Source of the DNA: Dipetalonema caudispina
Lineage: Eukaryota; Nematoda; Chromadorea; Rhabditida; Onchocercidae
Reading direction: 5' to 3'
Length of the DNA stretch: 64,000 bases
Assembly (NCBI GenBank): GCA_013365325.1
Contig: JABVXV010000117.1
Span: 104,621-168,620 of the forward strand
Part shown: one piece after another, positions 1 to 16,917 of the stretch
How positions within the stretch are numbered: position 1 is the first letter of the stretch
How the letters are laid out: the number at the start of each line of letters is the position of its first letter
Translations under genes and position numbers: made by a program
Notes under the pieces: generated by a model
What the model was told of the DNA's origin: nothing
Databases searched by the model: none
What the model saw: only the letters and a program-made list of their open reading frames with translations

Positions 1-624
1 ATATCATCTAACCTATAGACGATTGGGTTTCAGTTGTAGCAAATTCAGCAGTAATGTTTATAAGAGACTGATGTAAAGCTTTTATCGTGTAGATTCTCAG
101 TGCACCTTTATAGGAGCTTCATAGAATAGTATAATCACTTCACTGCAGCTGTTGTTCATTTTCAATGGAAATGAAATGTAATTTTAATCCTTTACAGTCT
201 CTCTTCCAATTACATATATAAGTAATTTTAGTAGAAGTAAACAAGAAGTGAGAAACACAACATCAAATTATCTTTGCTCATGTTATGAAAGATAGCGATA
301 AACTTAAAATCTTTTTCCAGGTATTGTTAGTAACTGCATGATGAATTAGTTGATTTTGCATTCATTTGTTTTTTCAGCAGTACGGCTGTGATCTAGAGCT
401 CTGATTATTGGTTAATGAGTTGAATCACCTTTTCTTTATGAATTATCAGTTGTTGGCTTGCTCGATTTCAGAAATATATTTCGGGCGAATGAAATAGCTT
501 GATTTTTTTTTTTTTTACAGTTAATCAGGTTTATTTATCTAATTTTTCCTTGTGAATTTTATCGACTTCTGGATGGTCTATTGGTATTGCTTACTAACTG
601 CAGTGGTTTAAAGAAGCACATATC
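1..624. other. 5' flank and outron of the S6 kinase gene
   Basis: I see no coding exon here. A T-run ending in TTTTACAG at 505-520 and a CTAACTGCAG ending at 603 are both plausible spliced-leader acceptors ahead of the ATG at 625. The second would leave a 21-nt leader. The choice between them is inference. Confidence 0.4.
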
Positions 625-4984
<4,360 letters not shown>

Positions 4985-5404
4985 AGTCGACTCTCTTTAC
5001 TAATTTTTCTATTCTACAGGTTATTCAATTGATTGGTTTTTCGTTTATTTTTAATACATTTTTCAAAAAAATGCACTTTATTTGTCTCAGTAACTTATTA
5101 CTTTTGAAGCACCAATACTTTGGTTTCTCTTCCCCTTAAAGTTCCACTTACTCTATTATCTAAAGTATTTGTGATCCACTGGCTTTTGGGTTTTTTGCTC
5201 CTAGAAGCGAAAAAGCTGATGTATGCAGTGTATTATACGTAATGTGAAACAAGAAACTTGAAGCTCTCTAGATCCAAGAACTTTATGGTACTTGAAATTA
5301 AGAACGGTTTTGTAATGTTCGAAAGTGAGATTTTGTTTTTAATATTTGTCTCATGTTTCTTGGATTTTTATTTGAAGTTATTTAAATGTTGAATAATTTT
5401 ACAG

Positions 5405-5459
5405 ATCAGCAGAACTGTGGCCTGACAATACGAAATTGTCATGGTCTGGGAGTTGGTAG
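5405..5459 (+). other. Possible alternative last exon of S6K
   Basis: Within the annotated last exon, a GTACGC donor follows TTCAT at 4974. The acceptor AATTTTACAG ends at 5404. Joining 4974 to 5405 keeps frame and gives 17 further codons (SAELWPDNT...) to a TAG at 5457-5459, for a 487-aa protein. The same GTACGC donor is used by the first SRPK exon in this window. No transcript data are available, so this is inference from splice signals and phase. Confidence 0.4.
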
Positions 5460-8400
5460 CGAGTTTCAGTGATTTCTAACATCATTTTCTATAATTCGCG
5501 CCGATAGAAAGCTTCAGGACGCATTCATATACTTCAGTGCCTTTGTTTTCTGTTTGTTCTGATGATTTCGCTAATATTGTTTCTCTTTTGTTTCCTATGA
5601 AACCAGCTTCTATTTGCTCATTCATATAATTTTTTTTAGTTTCCTGTTGCTGAGTGTTTTTGAACTTCTGCTGGATTGAACTGATGAATGCAATGTTTTA
5701 TTTAGTGGTTATTTTATGAAAATTCATTTCTTATTTGTGCCTGATTGTTATTATGTATGACCGTTGCTATTAATATTGGGAGTCTTCTATTTGAGTACAG
5801 CACTGAAAGGTAATTCTAGTTTTAGTAAGGCAAACTCATTGAACAATAAGTAATTTGAGATATGGAGACGAAGGCTTTCTCATTAGGTATATACATTTTC
5901 ATGGATTGTAGCAAAGAAATTATTGTCATCGATTCAAATTTTCAGTTTGAAGTAATATAAGAAAACTGTAGTTTACAAAATCAGAGTTGTACAGACTTAT
6001 TCCTGACTTCAAAGTTGATGCTTAATGAATTAGCTGCTGGCGATTTCCAATTTTAGAGCACAACAATTGCTACTTTTAGTAAGCGGATGGATTACTTGAG
6101 GTTATGGTTGCAGTTCATTTCCGTCCATTTCTGCAACCGCCCTTCGTTCTCTGCTTCAGATTGTCCTTCCTTCACTATTCAAGTTTTATTTTTTGCAAAT
6201 GCAGGAAGTTAACGAATGATGAAGACTTTGAGATATTTTAATCACTCTCGCAGGGTATGGAAAGTTGCATGTTTTCTAGAATTTTGTAGCTGTCTCAGAA
6301 TAAGAAGCTTATAATTAGTAAGTTTGGAGTGGTGGAGGGGGTTTTACTACTGTAGAGTACTTTTCTTTCCAAAGAGTTAGTTTGATTTTGAAATTTCAGG
6401 AACCTTGCAGCTCCTGTGACGGATTTGCTTGTAAAGTTTCTATATTTTGATCGATTGTGAGTTGTCTCTGGATATATAAATCCTTGAACATTTTAATACT
6501 TTGTGAATGTTCGTATTTGTTTTAGCAATCAGCAACAATTTATTGAGGTTTAGAAAATTTATTGCAATGTTTCGAACGAACACAGATATACTTCCCTCTA
6601 CGCACTGGGGCATAAAACCCGAATAAGTGGTCAATTTCATATAAGAACTATTTTTTTGGAAATAATTTAGCAGTTACCACTTAATTTGGGATTTTTGATG
6701 TTTTAAATATGGCATAGAAAGCAATCGTCCGCATCATCGGAGTATTTGATAGCTAAGACAGGAAAGTTTCTTAATATGTCACAAGAATGTTCTACTTTCT
6801 GTGTCTGATCAATTTCGATTCATAAAACCCAGGAATATTCATCTTATTCAACAGCATGTAACAATTGATGCTGTATGATAGGGGATAACTTAAATTGAAA
6901 ACCTCAATGCATTGGCTTGTGATTTCGATGGCTGATTATTTCCTATGTTAAACTGTTTTTGGAACTTCCATACTCACTGTCTGATTTAATAAAGACGAGA
7001 TTTGTTATGTTCACAGGTTTGTTCAACAATTTGGCCTATAGTTGTGGGAAGTTGTACTTGATAATAATACCAGCATAGTGGATCGAATACCTCTGGAAAT
7101 GTATTCTAACCTGCATAAGTATGGTTACTAAGTATGAGATCGGTAGAGAATGATTAATATGAATAACCACACGGTTGACCTTTATTTCGATGAAATTTTC
7201 TCCCTTTTCAATCATCGGTATTTATCATAAAATGGTGTCGCTATTGTATGTTCTTCACCCTTTTTTGACATCTCCCAGTGCAAGTATTCCTAATCATAAT
7301 ATCTCAGTTTGAAAAGTATCATTTCTTAAGTCTTTAGATTGCCTTCAATTACTAATTGATAAGAAAAAGGTAATCCAATTTATCGTAATTAATGTATATG
7401 TGAATAGTTTCACAATTTTTGGACTGTGATAATTGCTGATAACCAGAGAACCAAAGTAGTAGGTGTTGGATAGAAGGCATAATACACTATAATGAATCAG
7501 GCTCCCTTGGCTCCATTATCTGGTTTAAAACTTTGGAATGCCAATATTGATTCATGTGAGAATTTATGGGTAAAATAAGCATTGAAAATGTGTTATTCAA
7601 ATAAAAACAGCAATAGAAAAGTTATAGGAATTAGATTTAGATCTCTCTACACATGGTTTTTTGGGCGAGCCATATTATCATATCATTAATGGTAAGCTGG
7701 GTTGATTTCATATCTCGTGTTGTAGGAAGATAAATTGGCACATGAGAATATAGAAATAAGACTTCTGAATTTTTTTAAAAAAATGAGATTTAGGCAAATG
7801 TTAAACAATAATGTTTGCAATTCAGTAACTTTCGCGATTCTATAGGATAAAATGAAAAATATTAGCTAAAATGCCACTCATCATTGATAGTTCAGTGTAC
7901 TTTTTTAATGAATTTCGAATACAAAATAGGTGCAAGACAAATTAGAGGCTAATTAATTGCTTTAATCGAATGACCCTGGAAATACCTTCGAACCGGCATA
8001 ATACGTCACCTTTAGTAAGTAAGTAAACATTAGCTATACTCTAATTTAAAATATTTCAGTTTAATAACTTAAATGGATTAAAATAGAAATGTGAATTGTG
8101 AAATACTCTGTTGCAAAATCGACTTTGCCTATACTTCTTTTATGATGGAAAAAGAAACTAATTGCTCTTCAAAAGACTTGAAACGTTGTTTTATCCGAAG
8201 AGAAGCATTTCTGCTCTGCGATACTTTTTTCGTGCTTCAAAAAATGAGATATGAAAGTGAAATTTATGTAAATTTCTCGTACTTTTGTTGTTATGGTCAG
8301 CTGATCTGATATATTGTCTCAAATTTTCATTTGAAAATGAAGTGAAGAAGAAGCATAAAGATGAGTATCGTTGAAGGGATTTAGCAGAGAGTCTGATATC

Positions 8401-11400
8401 GTCTTATATCGTCTAATTTTCATGTTTCATAGATATTTTGTAATGACATTCTTTTCAATTCTTTCCTCAATTTTTTTTTTGATTTGATTTTTATTTTTGA
8501 AAAATTCGAAAGTAAATTTAACTGTCATGTGAATGCACTACACTAATTTAATACCTCATAATATAGTAACTCCCGAGTTTTTTCATATTCATTTACTGGT
8601 CTTAGATTGGTATAATGTTTTTGGAAACTTCAGAAAGCAACTTAAGTTAGAAAATGTTAAGTATTTAGCATTCCATTTTAATATAATCTAATAATTTCCG
8701 GTGACATTTTTTAAACTTTACCTTTGATTTATTCTACAACTTGTAGCTGCAGAAGTTGTTGTTAGTTTAGTGTAATTCCCACAATGTTTCCGATTTTCCA
8801 AATTTTCTGATTCTTCGTAGCCACTGAAGTTTAGTACTATGACAGTACTCATTTAATTTACAGCAGGTTTTTCTTGGGTAAAGCTTTTAACTTCTGCTCA
8901 AAATTATCTTAAGTGATTAGTCCAACCTCATAAGTGAAATGATAGTACAGCAGCATTAAATAATATAATATGACATTCACATCTAAATAATTAATTAATT
9001 AAACTTATTCTTATGCTCTTTTCATTAACATCTCACTCGATTATTTATAGTGGTAAGCAATATCTTTTTTTTAAAATGGCAGTCAAAAATTCTAGATTTA
9101 TATCACATAAGCATATATGTTCAATGGAAATCGGTGTTAAACCTCTTCTTTTTTTCCCTCTCTTTCTCTGTCACAAAAGAATGTTTTTAAAACAGTTTCA
9201 AAAGTCAAGAAATTTATGTAAATGAAACACTTCGAAAGGATTACAATGAGAAAGAAATATGTAAGTGGAACATTTTGGAGTAAAGTTAGACTGAAATATT
9301 TGACCCGAATTCTATTCACTAGTGGGTAAATGAAACATTTTCTGGTTCAGTAGTCGATATTATCATTTAATCAATTACAGAAAAGCGGTTTTGCGAACAC
9401 CAACCAATTATCTAATTACATTGGTAATAATGATTTTGTCATGCACTTTTTAATTCTCATGAATCATCAAATCTTTTGAAATGAATTTGCGATTCATCCT
9501 TATTTGTTAATCGGGTCGCATAACCCTGACTCCAACCTACAGTATCTCGATATCATCACTTTCACATTACTTCCTAACGATATTTCGTGCTTTACCTATC
9601 GTGGATGCGATCAGTAATAGTTTGAAATTTCTCTTTCCTATTGAGCTTCCTTGAAAGAATGTTTAGTAATTTCATTACCTTTGACAGGAGCACTATTACT
9701 TGACCTTATTTGAGTCTATAGAAAAATTGCATTATTCCGCTTCCTTTTATAATATACTTCTATAGATCTTTCTAATTCATTTCTTATGTAGCACTGATAA
9801 TCTGAATATTATTTCTTTTCATCTTCTTATTCATAACTGTTTCAATCAGCGTAATTACCCATCTATCTCTCTCTCCCTCTCTCTTTTTTTCTTTCGAAAA
9901 CTTCGCTCTTCGTTCTGTTTTGATTTGGTTTCCATTCAAATTAAAAAAGTCATTCAAAATCGTAAACCAAAGTGTTCGTCCATTCTTCTTATTACGTTAG
10001 TTGTATTTGTACATTTCATTAAAATTCATCATTTCTTCGCAAATAAGTCCTTTCGAAACTAATTGTTCCCCTTTTAAAGTTCAACCAGTGACATTTTATT
10101 TCAAACTATCCGTAGTGAAAGTAGAGGATCTCGTTTAATTTATTAAATATTGTTTATTCATTTAGAACAGTTTCTTTGATTACATAACATCCTTTAAAAT
10201 ATATTAATTACAACTATACTGTAATCCAGTTCTACTCGTATAAAAGTACTTTTAATATTTCTTGAGTTGTTTTCACAATCAATATCGAAATTTTAATGAT
10301 TCAGAATCACTCATCTTAATTTCCTGCTAAAATCGTTGTAGTTAGGCGTTGAAAAGTAGTCCTTTTCAAAGTTTTAGCTAATTTTTCACAGTTTTCATAA
10401 TTATCAGTTAGAGAGATGAAATACAGATTACATTTCTGCTTTGTTTTGTTAATTGTTGACTGGTGATTGAAAGTTTTATTTTCAACATATGTACAGCTGA
10501 AGAAAGCTGAAAGTTGACAGTCAAAATCAACGCGAAAACTTTTTTCTTCTTTTTTTGAAGTGGTTGTTATCAGAATTTAAAAAGTCTCTCTCTGAATTTT
10601 TCACTCTTATTTGTAATTCTTCGCAGTGAACAGTTTTGTATAATCTCGATGTTTCTACAGAAAACTGTGAGGAAACTGTGGAAAATGCAAATAAGAATAA
10701 GAAACTGAAGCATAGGAAATTCATGAAAAATTCAGGGTAATTCGTATAACAAATTTTTTGAAGCAATTTTAGTTTTACATAACTTCAAATTTTGTAAATG
10801 CAATTCCCATACAGATTTTGGCTTATGTTTTAAACTAAGTTTGCTTATTTTGCTATTGAATTATCTCAAAGATCCAAGAATATTTAGGGACATGTTGGAA
10901 ACAATTTAAAAAATCAAATATACTTAAATCGAATCGATGTTTAGTCTACAATCCGATGGAAAATTTATTATCCGAAATAATCCGATTATGTCCACCGTTA
11001 TGATAATCCAATGCTGCTTAACTTTTTTATTATTCGTGTGTATTTCTGTTGCTAACTTTACATTTTAATATCAGATTTTGATCTTGACTTTGTGAAATCA
11101 AAATTATAAATTTTAAAGAAGACTGCTAAAGAGGGCAAAAACTTTAAAATTAGTGATCTTAGGATGAAAAGAAGAGCTCTCAGATCGTAAGATCTTAATG
11201 CCACTCACTACTAAAGTAAGAAATCACATTGGAGGAACAAACATTACTTTACTAAATGTTTAGTATAATTGTTTCTTTTTGCGGTGAAAAAATTAATACA
11301 TTTTTTTATTTCTCCTTGTTTTATCACATTAAAGCCTTTTCCTTAAGTTATCCTACAATCTTAATAGTATTGAAATCGGTGGCAGAGTTTTCGAAAAATG

Positions 11401-11700
11401 AAAAATGTATTGTTTAATCAATACATATCATTTGAACGAATAGCGAAAGAAGTATTCTTTAACAACTTGCAGACAATTTTTTGAGGTAAAAATGTTTGAA
11501 GCAGAAATTATTTAGTTATTCAATTAGATAATTTCATTTGTTTTTAAAATAAACTTGAGAAGAAATGAATAGAAGTGCTACAAAGTTCTTTTAGCTTCGG
11601 TGGAATCAAAAAAGAAATTAAAAATTATCAATTTACACTTCCAAATACTATCAGAACGTGAATTCGTATTTAATAAGAAGAATCAATTCTCAACTTTTCA
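5460..11700. other. Long intergenic stretch, no recognised gene
   Basis: About 6.2 kb of AT-rich sequence. Open frames are short (60-80 codons), rich in Phe/Ile/Tyr/Asn, and match no family I know. One small exon-like run follows TTTTGCAAATGCAG at about 6205 and reads KLTNDEDFEIF then stop; on phase it could be another alternative S6K tail, with no further support. Otherwise I see no RNA gene, tandem repeat or transposon signature. Confidence 0.4.
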
Positions 11701-11710
11701 ATTTTAGCAA
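11701..11710 (+). promoter_or_regulatory. Probable spliced-leader acceptor for the SDR gene
   Basis: The pyrimidine-rich run ends in ATTTTAG at 11707, 3 nt before the ATG at 11711. This is typical of nematode trans-splicing and supports that start codon. No spliced cDNA was available. Confidence 0.55.
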
Positions 11711-14700
11711 ATGGATTTGTCCATAGTAAACATTATTGGTTGGATCTATATAATATTTACGATATATCGCTTGATGCTTACAGTTTATAATTTAGTTTAT
11801 CCATTTTTCTTAGCCGAACCGTGTGATCTCCATAAAATTGCTGGCGCTAAATGGGCAGGTGATTTTTTAAAAAATCATAATTTACAAATTTTGCCGTCTA
11901 TTCTGATTTACTAATAATGTTCAACATTAAGCATACCATTGATCTGTTGAACATATGACAAGAAGCTTTAACTGAAGAATGTGCCAGTAATTATTATCTG
12001 AAATGCTTAATTGAATATTCCGAGTCAGATGATCTTCATATCTTTCCAATCTATTCCCAAAATTATCGATACCAAATACTTCATTCTCAGTAACTGAATA
12101 ACTGTGTAACACATAGTGATAAAAAATTGATATAACTGAATTTGAAATTAAATTACATAGAAAATATGTAACAGAAATTCGTACGATTCAGTGCATAGTT
12201 ATCAGAGAGAAAATAACACAACTGAATATTTAAGCACAATAATGTCGAAAGCCTGAATCTACACATGGTATTTTTCAGACTTAATTACGAATTATAATTT
12301 GTTATATTCTTAATAATAACATTTGCTGTGCGTTTCTTTTCGGTTTTCATAAAATTTAACGCTAGAAGGATGGAAGTATCAGTTTGTGAAACAATTAATA
12401 AATGAATGGATTAATCATTAAAAAAGGACACTTGGATGTAAAAAAAAAAAGGCCTTGTTTAGTTTTTCTTTAAAATGAGAATTCATTTTGATGAATTACT
12501 TTCATTGTAACACACAAACACTGATTTCCTCACCATGAAAGAAATCCCTACTTGCCATGAGGTCATGAAAGTTTTTAATTACAGTAATTACTGGTGCAAC
12601 AGACGGCATTGGCAAAGGTTATGCATTTGAATTAGCAAGAAAAGGCTTTTCAATATTACTGATCTCACGCACACAATCAAGGCTTGACGATGTTAAAGCT
12701 CAAATTGAAAAAGAAACTTCTTCCGAGGTAATTCAACTTCTTTGAATGCTACAATAAAAAATAAAAGAGCACACGGTGGTTATAATGCGAAGTGTTCCTA
12801 TTGGTGCCATGACCGCTAAGAATTCGGAAGAAAAAAATATAACTTAAAAGCAGCAGATTTTAATCCGTAAAATTAAGTGTTGTAAATTGTGAATTTTAGT
12901 TTAATTCTTCACGTAAAGATACTTGAAGACAGATGAAAATTTTAGGTCCGAACAATTGCTTTCGATTTTTCTAGTGCTGATATTGATTATTATGAGCAAT
13001 CACTGTTGTCACAAATCCGAACACTCGACATTGGCATTTTGGGTTCATAATTTATAAACTTAAATTTCTTCTCTTTTGAGAGCATGATTCATCTATTAGT
13101 TTGCATGCGAATACTTTTCTGAAGTGCAAAGGTTGCAACGATGGAGAGATCAAAGAAAATATTAATGAAAAATTTTTATTGAAAATTAAAAATGATATGA
13201 AATGTATTACGAGATGAACATTGAACTATTTAAATTGTTCACCAGTCACATTTGATTGAATTCTCTGTGAAATTTTGTACAGGACTTTAGGATTAAAATT
13301 GGAGAAATTGAATTATCTTTAATCGTAATTGTTACTATTTTCAAATACTCATTCTTTTTTGATGCATCATTCGTTAACGAATTTAAAAAGCATGATATCT
13401 GTGCTTTTCCATGTATGGATTATCATATATTACATTTGTGTCTTATAATCATATCATAAATAATGATAAGGAATTATGCAGTGAACAGTGTTGGATCTAC
13501 ATTCGAATATCCTGATTTGTATCACAAAGTTGATGGAGGTATCAAATTATTCAAGCACATCAGTGTAATCAATATCATCCCTGTAACAATAGTAAGTATT
13601 CTTCTCCTGCATATGGTAATTATTTGTTTTTTGACAATTGAAAAGGAAAGTCTTTGTTAATCAGATAAGTTCTAATTTGAATCCTAATCTTTTAATAGAG
13701 ATGTTTGCAATATTTTCACCTTACAGAATAATATCGTTGATAACATTTAGAATGTGTAAATGATGAATAGCAACTGAGATTAATATTAAATAAGTGTTAG
13801 TAAGTTCAAATAAAGGTTAAATAGGCATTTCAATAGGCTGATATTTAGCTAATGGCAGCTGTACTACCACAAATGTATGAACGAGATTCAGGCATTATCA
13901 TTAATGTAGCCTCATCTTCTGCATATTACAAATTACGTTGGTTCAGTGTTTATGCCGCATCAAAGGTTTTATTTCACGTTGCTTTTCTGTTCAAGAAGAA
14001 ACCATTGCAAATATAAACATTAGAATATCACTTTTATTGTCAACGTAGCGTAATTAACGTTGAATACTTAATACTAGGAAGCAGAACTGTTTTATACCAT
14101 TTCTTATATTTTAACTTGTAAGGTGATATGTAACATTGAAATAATATCACTGTTCATTCCGTGACAAACTATTCTTTGCTATCACCGCTCTTTCATTTTG
14201 ATCAAACATTTTTTCTTTTTTGAAAGTTAGTCAAAATTTTTGAAATTTTGATTTGTCCCGGGAATGTTCAATTCAAGGTTTTATATTTTACTGATTTCGA
14301 AATTGTTAAGTTTCAAGTAAGCTATGATCACGTAGGTTCTAGAAATACGTTTCTTGGTTAACGAAAATAGTACAGGAAGAATATGCGAGTACGAATATTG
14401 TAATACAGGAAATAAATCCAATGATTGTTGTCACAAAACTAGCCAAGGTGAGTGATATCGCCAACTATATCTAAATTTAATATCTGCAAATGAAAATGTA
14501 CATCCTACTCATAGAACGGGGGAAAAAAAGGAGAAAAATCCCTTAAGCAGTGGTCACCTCTTACATTTTACTTGTTGTTTAAGTGCCAGATCATTTTCAC
14601 AAACCTTTCAGCTTATTCATTTAAAATTATTTTAGGTTTTTCCCAATGAAATGCGATTACTGTTCATTCTAGGTCAAAAGACCATCATTTTTCCGGCCAA

Positions 14701-15171
14701 AAGCTGATGTCTACGCTAGATCTGCTGTCCGAACAATTGGAATCACAAAGCACACAACCGGATATTTTGCTCACCAGATAAAGGTTAACTCTTATCTGAA
14801 AGCAACATTTTGTAGATTTTACCTGAATTCAAACTTGAATTTTTTTAGATCATTTACTAGAAAATTTCTTTACTCTACGCAATACATCAAGTCTTTAGGA
14901 GAAACTTTGAAAATGAATTCGAAAAAGAAAAGCAGGAAACTTGAGTTATTCCATATGTGCAAAGAAGTAATTTCAGTTATTTTAATTCCAGGTAGAATGC
15001 CTTAAATGGCTACCGGAATTCATCGCTGATGCAGAGATTCACAAACGAATGATACTTTTCCACAAAGTAATGGTGGCCAGAAAGCTGCGTCAAACCGCTA
15101 TAGCTGTACCTGCTGATGTCGACTCAGATGCCAAAAATACTAGCAAACAAAACAATATTACTTGTAATTAA
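11711..15171 (+). CDS. Very-long-chain 3-oxoacyl-CoA reductase / 17-beta-hydroxysteroid dehydrogenase 12-like SDR, 8 exons
   Basis: ER short-chain dehydrogenase/reductase related to human HSD17B12 and the C. elegans LET-767/STDH group, which reduce 3-ketoacyl-CoA during fatty-acid elongation and may act on steroids. Exons: 11711-11858, 12585-12727, 12946-13042, 13482-13591, 13849-13965, 14343-14447, 14673-14783, 14992-15171; 336 aa, phases consistent. Seen: N-terminal hydrophobic segment (about 5-40), NADP-binding TGATDGIG (52-59), NSVG (131-134, where HSD17B12 has NNVG), and Ser188, Tyr201 and Lys205 as the catalytic S-Y-xxx-K set (YAASK). The family block VVTKLAK is also present. The donor after 13042 is unusual (GTTCAT). 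The tail SKQNNITCN lacks the lysine-rich end of human HSD17B12. Substrate preference (lipid or sterol) cannot be read from sequence. An AATAAA lies at 15531-15536. Confidence 0.92.
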
Positions 15172-16871
15172 TTGCTTAAATTTATTCACTACATAAGCTT
15201 AGAAGTTCTTATGATGAGAAGTTGCTTGTAATGAATTTTGTTCAGTCCCTGCACGATTTCTTTGTCAAAAAGTGGAAATATTCCGAGTTTTAAAGCTAAA
15301 ATCTCGAAGAATCCCAAGGTTTTGAATTTTTTTCCACAACGGGATACTAACGGTTAGAAGAATCGAAAAAAATAATCCCTGTTAATTCGAAACAACGTAA
15401 TATTACTAAACCGTAAAAAGCTATGCTCTTAAGTCCTCTGATAGATTATAAGCTATATCTCAAACAATTATAACTGCGTACAATTTCTTTGTAATTTAAA
15501 ATGTTGAAAAAATTTGCTGAAACAATCAGAAATAAAAATGTTGCGCACACTATTTGCATCAAAACTATTTCACATTTGAAGCTGCAAGTTCGTGACTAAC
15601 TTCACGGCGTTAAAAAATAACTCACACTAATCTTCGAATGTCCCGTCAATTAGCACATGTAATCATCATTGATTACAACTATACTATCACGTAATACGTT
15701 GTTGACATATAACATTCCCTTTCGCACTTCTGAACATTTCAAACTTATGAGCAATTCTAACTAAATGAACTTTCGTATACACTTCAATCTATGGACGATC
15801 AATCTTATATTTTTCTACTTTTCGCGCAGTTATCATCCAGTTTGTGTCATTGCTAATGCCCAAAAATGGAATCAACAGGATGAATGCCTAATTCTTCGTT
15901 ATTGCAACTGACCATATGTCACACTTGACCTCGACCTCTGTAACCCCATTAACGCCTCATATGTTCTAACTGATAATACAGAGGAACGGATGCGTCTTGC
16001 AGGGATTATGTGAAGTATGTTACAGCACAATTTCATTTGGAATGTTGTAGTGGTTGATTGAAGTGGCACTTTGAAGTGTAAGAGAAGTGTGTGTGTATAT
16101 GTGTGTATGTGTGTGTATGTGTGTGTGTATATGTGTAATGGATTGTTTTTTAAGTCTTCATTTGTTTTGAGTGAATTTTCGATTAGTTTTAATATGTATA
16201 TTTAATCAGTTTATCTGCTTAAATATTTACATTTAAGGAGAGAAAGGGTTATAAGCTCGAGTATTTCGCTATAACGTCGAAAGACTTTAGTTTTTATTGA
16301 AATTCACTCTTGTTCCACAAGATTACAGTTCGTTGATTCTACCCTTTATCTTTAAGGGTAGATATCATCGAATTTTGGCGAACATCTAAACTTTACAGTT
16401 GGATGCGTCTTGTGCACGAACGCGGTAAGTTTCCATATGTTTTTATTTTAATTGGAATTTCACATTGTTCAGAAAACTCCACAATTAGACATCGCTATAT
16501 TGGAAATGAATAAAATCATTTACAAAAGTCCGTTCAAGATATATAATAACATATGGGAGTTATTTTCGAGTTAAGCAGTCAGGAATGTCCGGATGGAGGC
16601 TTGTGGCACTAGGACTGAATGAATTGTCATGAATTAAGTAATTTAAATCAAATATGATGTAGGAAGATATTATGACTTATTCTGAAATTAGCTCTTTCAT
16701 CATTCATGGAATGTTTGAAGTTAACTGTAAACAGGGTAAATTTGCAGTAATTTTTCCAACATTTTAGAATTGAATTTCATTTTCCAGATTCGGGATTAAT
16801 TTAAGTACTGAATTCGTCAGCAGATTACTTATTGATTGTTGTCTTTCCTTTCCATAAATTTAATTTGTTTA
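15172..16871. other. Intergenic interval between the SDR and Rheb genes
   Basis: It holds the 3' region of the SDR gene (AATAAA at 15531-15536) and a GT-rich microsatellite near 16.1 kb. A 26-nt exon-like stretch at 16399-16424 is bounded by CTTTACAG and a perfect GTAAGT donor; it could be an untranslated 5' exon of Rheb. No other coding signal is seen. Confidence 0.4.
16087..16137. repeat. Imperfect (GT)n microsatellite
   Basis: GT dinucleotide run interrupted by TATA and TAT units over about 50 bp. It is ordinary intergenic simple sequence. Confidence 0.9.
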
Positions 16872-16917
16872 GATAAATCATTTTCTACAAGAGAGAATTT
16901 TTGGAAAACGATAGCAA

